The notes under the pieces: generated by a model | Told to the model about the DNA's origin: nothing | Database searches by the model: none | The model's input: the letters and a program-made list of their open reading frames with translations, nothing else | Assembly (NCBI GenBank): GCA_964643485.1 | Contig: CAZXRA010000090.1 | Span: 1-32,418, forward strand | Length of the DNA stretch: 32,418 bases | DNA from: Iamia sp964643485 | Lineage (GTDB): Bacteria > Actinomycetota > Acidimicrobiia > Acidimicrobiales > Iamiaceae | Direction of reading: 5' to 3' | Program-made: the position numbers and the translations under genes | Shown: one piece after another, positions 16,471 to 24,408 of the stretch | How positions within the stretch are numbered: the first letter of the stretch is position 1 | Layout: the number at the start of each line of letters is the position of its first letter

Positions 16471-19100
16471 GGCCCCTCGGCCGCGGGCAGCGTGGGCGAG
16501 GCAGCGTCGCCGCCGGTGGCGGCCCCGATCGACGCTGCCACCACGCCTCGGTCGAGGGCATCGGCGGCGGCGCGGGCGGCGTGGGCCGTGCGGAGGTCGG
16601 GGGCGGCGTCACCGAGCTGGCGCAGGAGGTCGACGAGCTGCCGCACGTTGCGGACGAAGTCGCCTCCGGTCATCTCGTCGTCCAGCACGGTGTCCAGCGG
16701 TCGCCCCTGGGCCCAGGCGTGGGCCACGGGCAGGAAGGTCGGGTCGGGCCGGCGGGTGGTGGGCAGGCCGGCGGCCTCCTCGGTCGTCCGCAGCTCCTCG
16801 GCCCGGGCCAGGACGCCTTCCACCCGCTGGCGGGTGCGCCGATCAGGGTACCAGGGCGGCGGGGCCGGGACCTTGCTGCGGTGCTCGTAGGTGAAGGTCG
16901 ACACCACGCCGGCCAGGGCCGGCGGGTCGAGGTCGTCGAACAGGCCGGCGGCCAGACAGTCGGCGATCAGCAGGTCGCACTCGTGGAAGATCCGGACCAG
17001 GAGCGAGCCCCGGGCCGTGAGCTCCCACTCCCCCACCATCCCCCGGCCGCGGAGGACGCCGAGCACGGCGTCGAGCTCCCGGGCGACCGAGCCCGCGCTC
17101 CCGCTGATGCGCCGGTCGAGGTCGCCCAGCTCCCGGCGCACCCGCTCGGCCTGGACGGCAGCCCGCACGTGGCGGGCGGCGTCCGGGCACCCGGCCACTG
17201 GGTGGGTGGGAGCGACCGCGTCGGGCGCCGCCCTCCGCCCGTCCCGCTCCCGCCGGGACCCGCCCCGCACCTGAGCCAGGCTCCGGGCCACCTCGTGCTG
17301 GAAGGCCCGGTTGTTGGGGGCGAAGGGACGGGGCAGCTCGATCTGGCCGACGGGACGGATCACCTCGTGGATGTCGGCGCTGGCGATGGTCCGGGCCCGG
17401 CCCCGGTCGTCAACGACGTGGAGGCGCCCCCGATCCGGCTTCCGCCAGGCCATGGAGAGCACGGCCAGGCGGACGTCAGCCATCCGCACCACGTCGCCGG
17501 GCTGGAGCCGGGCGAGGGCCGCGTCGACGTCACGACGAGACTGCGTGCCCCGGCGGGCCTCGTCGTCCACCCGGAGCAGGCGGCGGTACTCGTCCACGTC
17601 GCCCCGTTCGCAGGCTGCCTCGTCCTCCAGCCGGGCCAGGGTCTCGCCCCGGGCGTCGCGGCGGGTGCGCAGCCGCACCACGCCGTGGTCGGCCTGGTAC
17701 TGGGCGAAGGACCGGTCGAGCAGGCGCCGGGCCTCCTCGGGGTCGTGGCGGCGCACCAGGTTGGCCGCCATGTTGTAGGTAGGGCGGAAGGCGGAGCGCA
17801 GCTCGAAGCGGCGGCTCATCACCAGGTCGGCCACCTGCTGGAACCGGGTCCAGGGGCTCCACAGCACCAGGGCCCGCCCCACCTCGTCGATCCCCCGTCG
17901 CCCGGCCCGCCCGGTGAGCTGGGTGTACTCACCCGGGGTGAGGGGCTCGTGGGTCTCCCCCGTGAACTTGGAGAGGCTCTCGATCACCACCGAGCGAGCT
18001 GGCATGTTGATGCCGAGGGCGAGGGTCTCGGTGGCGAAGACCACCTTGACCAGGCCCTGGACGAAGCAGGCCTCCACCGCCTCCTTGAAGGGCGGCACCA
18101 TGCCGGCGTGGTGGGCGGCGATGCCCTCCTCCAGGGCGGCCAGCCACAGGTCGTGGTCGAGGACGGCCAGGTCGGCGTCGGAGAGGCCCTCCAGGTGGTG
18201 CTCGGCGATGGCCCGGATGCGGCTCCGCTCCGACGGCGTGGTGAGGCGCACGCCCCCCTCCAGCAGGTGCCGGGCCGCTTCGTCGCACCCCTTGCGGCTG
18301 AACACGAAGCAGATCGCCGGCAACAGCTCGGCCTCGGCCAGGTGCTCCACCACCTCTAGGCGACGGGGGGTGCCGTAGCGGGGCCGGCTCCGACTCCGGC
18401 GATCATGGCGGGACGCCAGCGGCGGGGCGTCGAGGCGCTCTCCCACCGGGTTGGGCTCGCCGTCGACCACCACGGGGAGGACGACCAGCTCCCGGGTGCC
18501 CTTGTCCCGCGCCGCGTACAGGCTCACCAGCTCCACCGGTCGGGTGTGCTCGACCACGGTGACGGTGCGGCCCCGGACGGCGTCGATCCACCCGGCCAGC
18601 TCCTGGGCGTTGGACACGGTGGCTGAGAGGGCCACGATCTGGACGCTCCGGGCCAGGTGGATGATCACCTCCTCCCACACCGGCCCCCGGTAGCGGTCCT
18701 GGAGGTAGTGGACCTCGTCCAGCACCACCACGCCCAGGCCCTCCAGGGCGGGCGAGCGGGCGTAGAGCATGTTGCGGAGCACCTCGGTGGTCATCACCAC
18801 CACCTGGGCGCCGGGGTTCACCGTGGCGTCACCGGTGACCAGGCCCACCCGCTCCGGCCCCAGGCGGCGCCGCAGGTCGGCCAGCTTCTGGTTGGAGAGG
18901 GCCTTGATCGGGGTGGTGTAGAAGGCCTTGCGCCCCTGGGCGACGGCGCGGTCGACGGCGTGGTCGGCCACGACGGTCTTGCCGGAGCCGGTGGGGGCGG
19001 CCACCAGCACCGCCGCCCCCTCGTCGACGGCCGCCATGGCCTCGACCTGGAAGGGGTCGAGGGTGAAGGGGCGCTCGCCCGGCGGTGGCGGCCCGGTCAT
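16467..19100 (-). CDS. helY: Ski2/Mtr4-like DEAD/DEAH-box helicase HelY
   Basis: This 877-residue superfamily 2 helicase has Walker A at APTGSGKT (35-42), motif Ia TTPIKALSNQ (62-71), DEVH (128-131), SAT (159-161), and motif VI QLTGRAGRRG (394-403). The architecture and size match actinobacterial HelY, related to eukaryotic Ski2/Mtr4 RNA helicases. The C-terminal 450 residues form the helical Ski2-type region (winged helix, ratchet and DSHCT-like end). A role in RNA metabolism is inferred from the family. ATG overlaps the tatC stop (ATGA, 19097-19100), so translation is coupled. The order tatB-tatC-helY is the same as in mycobacteria. Confidence 0.95.
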   Translation of the reverse strand: MTGPPPPGERPFTLDPFQVEAMAAVDEGAAVLVAAPTGSGKTVVADHAVDRAVAQGRKAFYTTPIKALSNQKLADLRRRLGPERVGLVTGDATVNPGAQVVVMTTEVLRNMLYARSPALEGLGVVVLDEVHYLQDRYRGPVWEEVIIHLARSVQIVALSATVSNAQELAGWIDAVRGRTVTVVEHTRPVELVSLYAARDKGTRELVVLPVVVDGEPNPVGERLDAPPLASRHDRRSRSRPRYGTPRRLEVVEHLAEAELLPAICFVFSRKGCDEAARHLLEGGVRLTTPSERSRIRAIAEHHLEGLSDADLAVLDHDLWLAALEEGIAAHHAGMVPPFKEAVEACFVQGLVKVVFATETLALGINMPARSVVIESLSKFTGETHEPLTPGEYTQLTGRAGRRGIDEVGRALVLWSPWTRFQQVADLVMSRRFELRSAFRPTYNMAANLVRRHDPEEARRLLDRSFAQYQADHGVVRLRTRRDARGETLARLEDEAACERGDVDEYRRLLRVDDEARRGTQSRRDVDAALARLQPGDVVRMADVRLAVLSMAWRKPDRGRLHVVDDRGRARTIASADIHEVIRPVGQIELPRPFAPNNRAFQHEVARSLAQVRGGSRRERDGRRAAPDAVAPTHPVAGCPDAARHVRAAVQAERVRRELGDLDRRISGSAGSVARELDAVLGVLRGRGMVGEWELTARGSLLVRIFHECDLLIADCLAAGLFDDLDPPALAGVVSTFTYEHRSKVPAPPPWYPDRRTRQRVEGVLARAEELRTTEEAAGLPTTRRPDPTFLPVAHAWAQGRPLDTVLDDEMTGGDFVRNVRQLVDLLRQLGDAAPDLRTAHAARAAADALDRGVVAASIGAATGGDAASPTLPAAEGP

Positions 19101-19882
19101 GGGCGGGCCCGGGACGCGGCCTCCTCCCGCTTGCGGATCCGCCGCTCCCGGATGCGGCCGATGAGGATCGCCACCTCGTAGAGCAGGCACATGGGGACGG
19201 TGAGGGCGAGCATGCTGATGGGGTCGCCGCTCGGGGTGGCCACGGCGACGAACACGGCCACGATGATGATCACGTAGCGGCGGCTGCGGCGCAGCGTCGC
19301 CGTGTCGACGATGCCCAGGAACTGGAGCGTCACCACGACGAGGGGGAACTCGAAGCCGATGCCGAAGGCCAGCATCATGTAGACGATCAGCCGCAGGTAC
19401 TTGTCGGGCGTGTAGAACTCGGAGAAGTTGTCGTCGCCGCCGATGGTCTGCAGGAACTCCAGGGCCTTGGGCATCGTCCAGAAGGCGATGGCGGCGCCGG
19501 CGCTGAACAGGATGGTGCCGCTGGCGATGAAGGCGATCCCGTAGCGCTTCTCGTTGGCGTAGAGCCCGGGCGAGACGAAGCGCCAGAGCTGCCACAGGAT
19601 CATCGGGAGGGCCAGGGCGATGGCCGTGTAGGTGGTGATCTGGATGCGCACCCGGAACCCGGTGAGCGGGTCGGTGGCGAGCAACGTCCTGTCGACCCCG
19701 TCGGGGGCGGTCTGGCTGAGGGGATCCAGCAGCAGGTCCAGGATGGGCTGGTAGAGGAACCAGGCCCCCACCGCCGCCACCCCGACGGCGAGGAGCGACC
19801 GGACGAGTCGGGTGCGCAGCTCGACCAAGTGCTCGATCAGGGTCATGTGCCCGGTCTCGGTCCGGGCCTCGGCCTCCGTCAC
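19097..19882 (-). CDS. tatC: Twin-arginine translocase subunit TatC
   Basis: This 261-residue polytopic membrane protein has six predicted membrane segments. The cytoplasmic N-terminal signature HLVELRTRLVRS (about 17-28) and the loop FVSPGLYANEKRY after the second segment are diagnostic. TatC binds the twin-arginine signal peptide and, with TatB/TatA, exports folded proteins. The basic C-terminal tail (RERRIRKREE) lies in the cytoplasm. The GTG start overlaps the tatB stop (GTGA, 19879-19882), and its own stop overlaps helY, so the three genes are one coupled unit. Confidence 0.96.
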   Translation of the reverse strand: MTEAEARTETGHMTLIEHLVELRTRLVRSLLAVGVAAVGAWFLYQPILDLLLDPLSQTAPDGVDRTLLATDPLTGFRVRIQITTYTAIALALPMILWQLWRFVSPGLYANEKRYGIAFIASGTILFSAGAAIAFWTMPKALEFLQTIGGDDNFSEFYTPDKYLRLIVYMMLAFGIGFEFPLVVVTLQFLGIVDTATLRRSRRYVIIIVAVFVAVATPSGDPISMLALTVPMCLLYEVAILIGRIRERRIRKREEAASRARP

Positions 19883-20259
19883 CCGGCGGCCCGGAGGTCG
19901 TCGCCGCCGTCCTCGCCCGCCTCCGGGGCGAGACGGTCGGTGTCACCGGTCCCGGCGGCAGGGACGTCGCCCTCTTCCCGGGCTGGGGCGGCGGCGTCAC
20001 CGCCCCCGGCGTTGACGACCTTCACCTCGTCCTCGATGGCCGGGCGGGGGGCGTCGAGGCTTTCCTCCCCGGGCCGGAAGGGGGCGTTGTCGGGGTCCAT
20101 GGCCCGGCGGATCTCGTCCTGGAAGCCCCCGGAGATGCGGCGGAGCTGGGCCACGGCCCGCCCGACCTGGCCCATGGCCTTGGGGAGCCGTTCGGGGCCC
20201 AGCACGATCAGGACGAGCAGCATGATGACGAACATCTCGCCGGCCCCGACGTTGAACAT
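19879..20259 (-). CDS. tatB: Sec-independent translocase subunit TatB (TatA/B family)
   Basis: This 126-residue protein has a single N-terminal membrane helix (GEMFVIMLLVLIVLGPERLP), an amphipathic helix (KAMGQVGRAVAQLRRISGGFQDEI) and a long acidic, disordered tail. The GPERLP hinge favours TatB over TatA, which usually has FG at this place. TatB links signal-peptide recognition at TatC to TatA assembly. No separate tatA is in the window. A TAGGCT box lies 6 nt before ATG, so this gene starts the tatB-tatC-helY unit. Confidence 0.92.
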   Translation of the reverse strand: MFNVGAGEMFVIMLLVLIVLGPERLPKAMGQVGRAVAQLRRISGGFQDEIRRAMDPDNAPFRPGEESLDAPRPAIEDEVKVVNAGGGDAAAPAREEGDVPAAGTGDTDRLAPEAGEDGGDDLRAAG

Positions 20260-20265
20260 GGGCCG

Positions 20266-20271
20266 AGCCTA
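20266..20271 (-). promoter_or_regulatory. Candidate -10 element of the tatB-tatC-helY operon
   Basis: TAGGCT (minus strand) lies 6 nt before ATG at 20259; leaderless type. Confidence 0.5.
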
Positions 20272-20301
20272 CCGAAGGCCCGGCGAGGAACTCGGGCCGG
20301 G

Positions 20302-20535
20302 TCAGGAGGAGACGCGGCCGGCGAGAGCGGCCCGTTGGCCGGCGGCCTCACCGGTGGCCCGGTCGAGGGTGCGGGTGGCCGCCGGGACGGCGAGGACGGC
20401 CTCGCCGGTCCCTCGCAGGTGGGCGACGGCGGCGTCGACCCGGGTCAGGGCCCGGAGGGCCACGGTGAGCCCGGTGAGGGTCGCGCCCAAGGCGATCACC
20501 CAGAGCCACATCACGACGTGAGAGTAGGTCACCAT
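20302..20535 (-). CDS. Small single-pass membrane protein, function unknown
   Basis: This is a 77-residue candidate with one membrane helix (about residues 8-30, VVMWLWVIALGATLTGLTVALRAL) and a short Ala/Arg-rich cytoplasmic or periplasmic tail. There is no convincing Shine-Dalgarno or -10 box in front of ATG. It fills the gap between tatB and a zinc-binding protein gene on the same strand, with ordinary spacing (20 bp to the upstream stop). I do not recognise it. Confidence 0.5.
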   Translation of the reverse strand: MVTYSHVVMWLWVIALGATLTGLTVALRALTRVDAAVAHLRGTGEAVLAVPAATRTLDRATGEAAGQRAALAGRVSS

Positions 20536-20556
20536 GGGGCCCGCCGACGTGCCCTC

Positions 20557-20892
20557 TCAGCCCTCGACCATCCGGCCCAGCTCGGTCGAGAGCCGGCCGT
20601 CGTCGGTGAGGAGGCGGTGGAAGTCGAGCAGGTCGTCATGGTCGATCGGCGCCCCCTGCCGGCGGTTCTCGCCCAGCTCGGCGGGGAGGCGCCAGCGGTC
20701 GAGGCGGACGCCCGAGGCGATCAGCATCTCCACGATGCGGGGCTCGGCCGGCTTGGCCACGGCCATGTGGCAGTCCGGGCAGCGGAACGTGTAGGAGCCC
20801 CGACCGTCGTCGACGCAGACCCGGACGATCACGTCGTCGCTGGTCAGCTCCACGTCACCGCAGTCGGTGCACGTCGCTCGGATCGTCGCCAT
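20557..20892 (-). CDS. Zinc-ribbon protein, function unknown
   Basis: This 111-residue protein has an N-terminal zinc ribbon, CTDCGDVELTSDDV then FRCPDCHM, giving two CxxC pairs about 28 residues apart, followed by a helical C-terminal part with RIVEMLIASGVRL and DDLLDFHRLL. An excellent Shine-Dalgarno, GGAGGTGA (20900-20907), fixes the ATG start, so it is a real gene. It may act in transcription or in protein binding. It is divergent from the phosphodiesterase gene, with an inverted repeat in between. Confidence 0.8.
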   Translation of the reverse strand: MATIRATCTDCGDVELTSDDVIVRVCVDDGRGSYTFRCPDCHMAVAKPAEPRIVEMLIASGVRLDRWRLPAELGENRRQGAPIDHDDLLDFHRLLTDDGRLSTELGRMVEG

Positions 20893-20983
20893 GCAGCCGT
20901 CACCTCCGGGGACGGGGCGATCCCGTCCGTGCTTGACCCTTCACTGATCGGTCGGGACGGACGTCACTTGAGGGCCCCAACCT

Positions 20984-21004
20984 TGTGGCAACCTGACTGC
21001 CACA
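20984..21004. promoter_or_regulatory. Inverted repeat TGTGGCA-N7-TGCCACA, possible operator
   Basis: These perfect 7-bp arms separated by 7 nt lie between two divergent genes, about 30 bp before the phosphodiesterase start. The site is AT-richer than its surroundings. No regulator is known for it. Confidence 0.4.
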
Positions 21005-21034
21005 GAGCGTGGCCGTCGGCGGCGGCACGCGAGG

Positions 21035-21763
21035 ATGAAGCCCGTGCCCACCCGGTTGCCTTCGCTTCTCCGCCCTCCCGTCGCCTTCGCCCATCGCGGG
21101 GCCCGGGCCCACGCCCCCGAGAACACCCTCGAGGCCTTCGCCCTGGCCTTGAAGCTGGGGGCCACGGGCCTGGAGACCGATGCCTGGGCGACGGCCGACG
21201 GCGTGGCCGTCCTCGATCACGACGGGGTTGTGGGCGGCCTCCTGCGCCGGCAGCGGATCGCGGCCGTGCCCCGAGCCGACCTGCCCCCCCACATCCCCGA
21301 TGCCGCCGCCCTCGTCCCCCTCCTGGGCGACGACATTCACCTGTCGGTCGACGTCAAGGATCCGGGCGCCGCCCTCCCCCTGCTGGCGGCCCTGGGCGGT
21401 GACGATCCCACCCGTCTGTCACGGGTCTGGCTGTGCCACCACGATCACGATCTCCTGCTGTCGTGGCGGGAGGCGGCGCCGCAGGTCCGCCTGGTCGACT
21501 CCACCCGGCTCCGCCGCCTCTCCGGCGGCCCCGAGCGCCACGCCGCCCGCCTGCGGGAGAAGGGCATCGACGCGGTGAACCTGCACCACAACGACTGGTC
21601 CGGGGGCCTGGTCGCCCTCTACCACCGCTTCGGGGTGTTGGCCTGGGGATGGGATGCCCAGCACCCCCGCATCCTCGACGGGCTGTTCGACATGGGGATC
21701 GACGCCCTGTTCTCCGACCACGTCGACCGCATGATGGAGAGCTGGCAGCGCGCCACGGCGTGA
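21035..21763 (+). CDS. Glycerophosphodiester phosphodiesterase
   Basis: This 242-residue GDPD enzyme of the PLC-like TIM-barrel type has FAHRGARAHAPENTLEAF (18-35), with catalytic His20 and Arg21, the metal ligands LETDAW (Glu47, Asp49) and the second histidine in LDHDG (His62). It splits glycerophosphodiesters into sn-glycerol-3-phosphate and an alcohol. No signal peptide is evident, so it should be cytoplasmic. The start could be ATG 21035 or GTG 21044; GAGG at 21031-21034 is better spaced for GTG. It is one of very few plus-strand genes in the right-hand part. Confidence 0.92.
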   Translation: MKPVPTRLPSLLRPPVAFAHRGARAHAPENTLEAFALALKLGATGLETDAWATADGVAVLDHDGVVGGLLRRQRIAAVPRADLPPHIPDAAALVPLLGDDIHLSVDVKDPGAALPLLAALGGDDPTRLSRVWLCHHDHDLLLSWREAAPQVRLVDSTRLRRLSGGPERHAARLREKGIDAVNLHHNDWSGGLVALYHRFGVLAWGWDAQHPRILDGLFDMGIDALFSDHVDRMMESWQRATA

Positions 21764-21778
21764 CGCCGGGACCGACCC

Positions 21779-22450
21779 CTAGATCCCGCCCAGCTCGCTC
21801 AGGGGCCAGATGCGGAGGAAGGCCCGGCCCACGATGGCGTCCTCGTCGAGGGCGGGATCCTGCCAGCAGCGGGCATCTCGCGAGCCGCCGCGGTTGTCGC
21901 CCATGACGAAGACGTGGCCCTCGGGGATGGGGAAGGTGTCCTCCCCGCAGATCGGCTCGGTGCGGGTGCCCTCCGGCAGGTAGGACTCCTCGAGGGGCTC
22001 TCCGTCGATGTAGACCTGCCCGTTGCGCAGCGTCACCGTCTCGCCGGGCAGGCCGACCACCCGCTTGATCAGCTCCCTGACCTCCTGCCCCTCGACGGTC
22101 ATGGTCGGCTCACCGGGGGGGAGGTCGAAGACGACGATGTCGCCCCGGTCCACGTCGCCGAGCTTGTAGCTGAGGCGGTTCACCACCACCCGATCCTTGC
22201 GGGGGGCGCCCTGGAGGGTGGGCTCCATGGACCCCGTCGGGATCCAGAACGTGGTGAAGAGGAAGGCCCGCACCAGGAGGGCGACCACGATCGCCCCGGC
22301 CAGGACGGCCACCCACTCGACGGCCGACCGGACCCGCTTGCGGGTGCGGTCCTCGGGCTCCTCGTCGCCCTCGTCGACGCCTCCGGCCTCGGGCTCCCCG
22401 TCGTCGCCCTCGTCGTCATCGGTCCGGGCGTCGCCCCGCTCGTCGGTCAC
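21779..22450 (-). CDS. lepB: Signal peptidase I
   Basis: This 223-residue type I signal peptidase has an acidic cytoplasmic N-terminus, one membrane anchor (about 43-66), and the catalytic serine in PTGSMEPTL (Ser74). The general-base lysine is in ELIKRVVGLPGE (Lys129), and the MGDNRGGSRDAR box lies near residue 182. It removes Sec and Tat signal peptides at the outer face of the membrane. The GTG start lies 9 bp after the pafC stop. TAGCGT, whose TAG is that stop codon, lies 6 nt before GTG and may be a separate promoter. Confidence 0.96.
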   Translation of the reverse strand: MTDERGDARTDDDEGDDGEPEAGGVDEGDEEPEDRTRKRVRSAVEWVAVLAGAIVVALLVRAFLFTTFWIPTGSMEPTLQGAPRKDRVVVNRLSYKLGDVDRGDIVVFDLPPGEPTMTVEGQEVRELIKRVVGLPGETVTLRNGQVYIDGEPLEESYLPEGTRTEPICGEDTFPIPEGHVFVMGDNRGGSRDARCWQDPALDEDAIVGRAFLRIWPLSELGGI

Positions 22451-22456
22451 GTGGTG

Positions 22457-22462
22457 ACGCTA
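22457..22462 (-). promoter_or_regulatory. Candidate -10 element of lepB
   Basis: TAGCGT (minus strand) lies 6 nt before the GTG of lepB and overlaps the TAG stop of pafC, so the match may partly be a by-product of the stop codon. Confidence 0.35.
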
Positions 22463-23440
22463 GCCCTGTGACCGGTCCGAGCCGTAGCGGGCCAGAGCCC
22501 GGGCCGCGGCCGGGCGGGCGGGGTTGTCGGGGCCGAGGGGCGGATCGAGCCGCACCACCGTGGCCTGGGGGCCGAGGCGGAGGAGGAGGCGCTCCAGCCA
22601 GGTGCGGGACACCACGACGAGGGTGACCCGCAGTCCTCCCCCCGGGCGGGGGTGGGCCGACTCGGTGGGGTAGGTCTCGGCCACCCAGCGGGCCTCGGGG
22701 GCCAGGTCGACGATCAGCCGCGGCGCGTCGGCCGGTGTCCGCAGAGCCGATGGCTCGGGCTGGGGGTCGGGTGCGGTGATCGCCTCGTCGAGGGCCTCGG
22801 CGCTCACGATGCGGTCGACTCGGAACACCCGCTCCCCCCCGGCCAGGCGGCAGTGGCCCGACAGGTACCAGGCTCCCCGGTCCCGAAAGAGCTGCCAGGG
22901 CTCGACCACCCGCTCGGTGCGGGCATCTGTGGCGGTGCCGATGTGGACGATGCGGACGGCCCGCTGGCCGTCGACGGCGCCCCGCAGGGCGGCGAAGGTC
23001 TCGCGGTCGCCGACGCCGAGGTCGACGTCGACCTGGTCGCCCACGGCGATCCCCAGCACCCCCGCCACTTTTTCCAGGGCGCTGCGGAGAGCCGCCGAAC
23101 CGGTGCTGTCACCGGTGACGGCCGAGCCGGCCACCACCAGGGAGAGCGCCTCGGCCGGCGTCAGGCGGAGGGGCCGGTCGAAGGCGTGGAGATGGACGAA
23201 GACCCGATCGCCCTCCAGGTACATCTCGACGGGCATGTCAGTGTAGTCGTCGCTGTCCGCCCCGATCATGCTGGCCATGCCCAGGTCGGCCCGCAGGCGG
23301 TCCTCGGTGATGCCGAAGTGCGCCGCCGTCTCGGTCAGGGTCGGGCCGTCCCGGTCGGCGACCCACAGCACGAGGGCCAGCACGCGGGCGATCCGCTCTC
23401 CCGCCGTCTCCCGGCCCTCGGGTGGATCCGCCGTCGTCAC
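22460..23440 (-). CDS. pafC: WYL-domain transcription regulator PafC
   Basis: This 326-residue protein has an N-terminal helix-turn-helix region (ERIARVLALVLWVADRDGPTLTETAAHFGI, about 13-42) and a central WYL domain with VEPWQLFRDRGAWYLSGHC and FRVDRI. A C-terminal WCX-type domain with LERLLLRLGPQATVV follows. In mycobacteria PafB and PafC act together as the activator of the LexA-independent DNA-damage response. GTG overlaps the pafB stop (GTGA, 23437-23440), which fixes the start. The order after pafA and pafB matches other actinobacteria. Confidence 0.92.
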   Translation of the reverse strand: MTTADPPEGRETAGERIARVLALVLWVADRDGPTLTETAAHFGITEDRLRADLGMASMIGADSDDYTDMPVEMYLEGDRVFVHLHAFDRPLRLTPAEALSLVVAGSAVTGDSTGSAALRSALEKVAGVLGIAVGDQVDVDLGVGDRETFAALRGAVDGQRAVRIVHIGTATDARTERVVEPWQLFRDRGAWYLSGHCRLAGGERVFRVDRIVSAEALDEAITAPDPQPEPSALRTPADAPRLIVDLAPEARWVAETYPTESAHPRPGGGLRVTLVVVSRTWLERLLLRLGPQATVVRLDPPLGPDNPARPAAARALARYGSDRSQG

Positions 23441-24366
23441 CGGTCGCCCTCCTCGGCCACCTCGGTGAGCCAGGCCACGACGTCGGCACGGACGTCCGGT
23501 GGGTCGAGCACCTCGGCGTCGGCCCCGAACCCGAGCACGAAGCCCCGCAAGGCGTCGACGTTGCGGACGTCGAGGGTGAGCACGACCGCCCCGTCCGGCT
23601 CCTCGGCCACCACGGCCCGCGGTGCCCCCCGGCGGGCGGCCTCGGCCCGAGGGGCATCGACCCGGACCCGGACGGGACGAGCCTCGCCGGCGCCCATGGC
23701 CCACGGCTCGTCCAGGGCGTCGGCGTCGACGTGGCCCGGGAGGGCGAAGGCCCCCGCTGGGCCGACGGCCACGTCCCCCTCGATGCGATCGACCCGGAAC
23801 TGGCGCTCCGCCCCCCGGGTGACGTCGTGGCCGGTGAGGTACCAGCGGCCCTTGGTGAAACGGAGGCGGAAGGGGTGGACCTGGCGCGGCTCGTCGCGGT
23901 AGGCGAAGCGAGCGACGCGCTGCTCGGCCACGGCCTGGAACAGGGCGACGACGGCGGCGTCGGCCGGCACCTCGGTGCCCGCCGGGCCGAGGCCTCCTGC
24001 CGGGGTCGCTCCCACCTTCATGGCGCCCCGGCCCGGGTCGACCCCGGCGAGGCGGACGGCCGACGCGGCGACGCCGAGGGCCCGGCGCTCCTCGGGGGTG
24101 AGCCCCGGGTCGCGCAGGTAGGCGTCCTCGGGGCGGATGCGGTAGCCCTCGGTCGGCGGGTCGGTGCCGGGGACGGGGGCGGAGCGGATGGGCCGTCCCA
24201 GCATCTCCCCCAGCTCGGCCTTGTCCCGCTCGAAGGTGCGCCGGAAGGCCACGTCGCCCTCGGCGTAGCCCGGCACCCGCTCTCGCAGCTCGGCCGCGCT
24301 CAGTAGCACCTCGGTGTCGAGCAGCACCCGGAGCAGGGTCAGCAGCCGTTCGGCCTTGGTCGACAC
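23437..24366 (-). CDS. pafB: WYL-domain transcription regulator PafB
   Basis: This protein of about 309 residues has an N-terminal helix-turn-helix (STKAERLLTLLRVLLDTEVLLSAAELRERV) and a WYL domain with VHPFRLRFTKGRWYLTGHD and FRVDRI. A C-terminal WCX-like part with VDALRGFVLGFGADAEVL follows. Partner of PafC in the DNA-damage response. GTG at 24366 is preferred over GTG at 24384: homologues begin at the STKAERL segment, and TAGCAT lies 7 nt before it. The gene follows the DUF3866 gene by about 40 bp and is coupled to pafC. Confidence 0.92.
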   Translation of the reverse strand: MSTKAERLLTLLRVLLDTEVLLSAAELRERVPGYAEGDVAFRRTFERDKAELGEMLGRPIRSAPVPGTDPPTEGYRIRPEDAYLRDPGLTPEERRALGVAASAVRLAGVDPGRGAMKVGATPAGGLGPAGTEVPADAAVVALFQAVAEQRVARFAYRDEPRQVHPFRLRFTKGRWYLTGHDVTRGAERQFRVDRIEGDVAVGPAGAFALPGHVDADALDEPWAMGAGEARPVRVRVDAPRAEAARRGAPRAVVAEEPDGAVVLTLDVRNVDALRGFVLGFGADAEVLDPPDVRADVVAWLTEVAEEGDR

Positions 24367-24373
24367 GCGGCGG

Positions 24374-24379
24374 ATGCTA
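24374..24379 (-). promoter_or_regulatory. Candidate -10 element of pafB-pafC
   Basis: TAGCAT (minus strand) lies 7 nt before GTG at 24366; leaderless type. It supports the shorter pafB start. Confidence 0.5.
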
Positions 24380-24408
24380 CCCACGCTCCCCCGCTCGGCC
24401 TTCCCCCT

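Noticed and set aside
16471..18359. Long plus-strand open frame opposite helY
   Set aside because: No recognisable domain, low-complexity His/Gly/Val-rich translation, and fully covered by the well-supported helicase gene.
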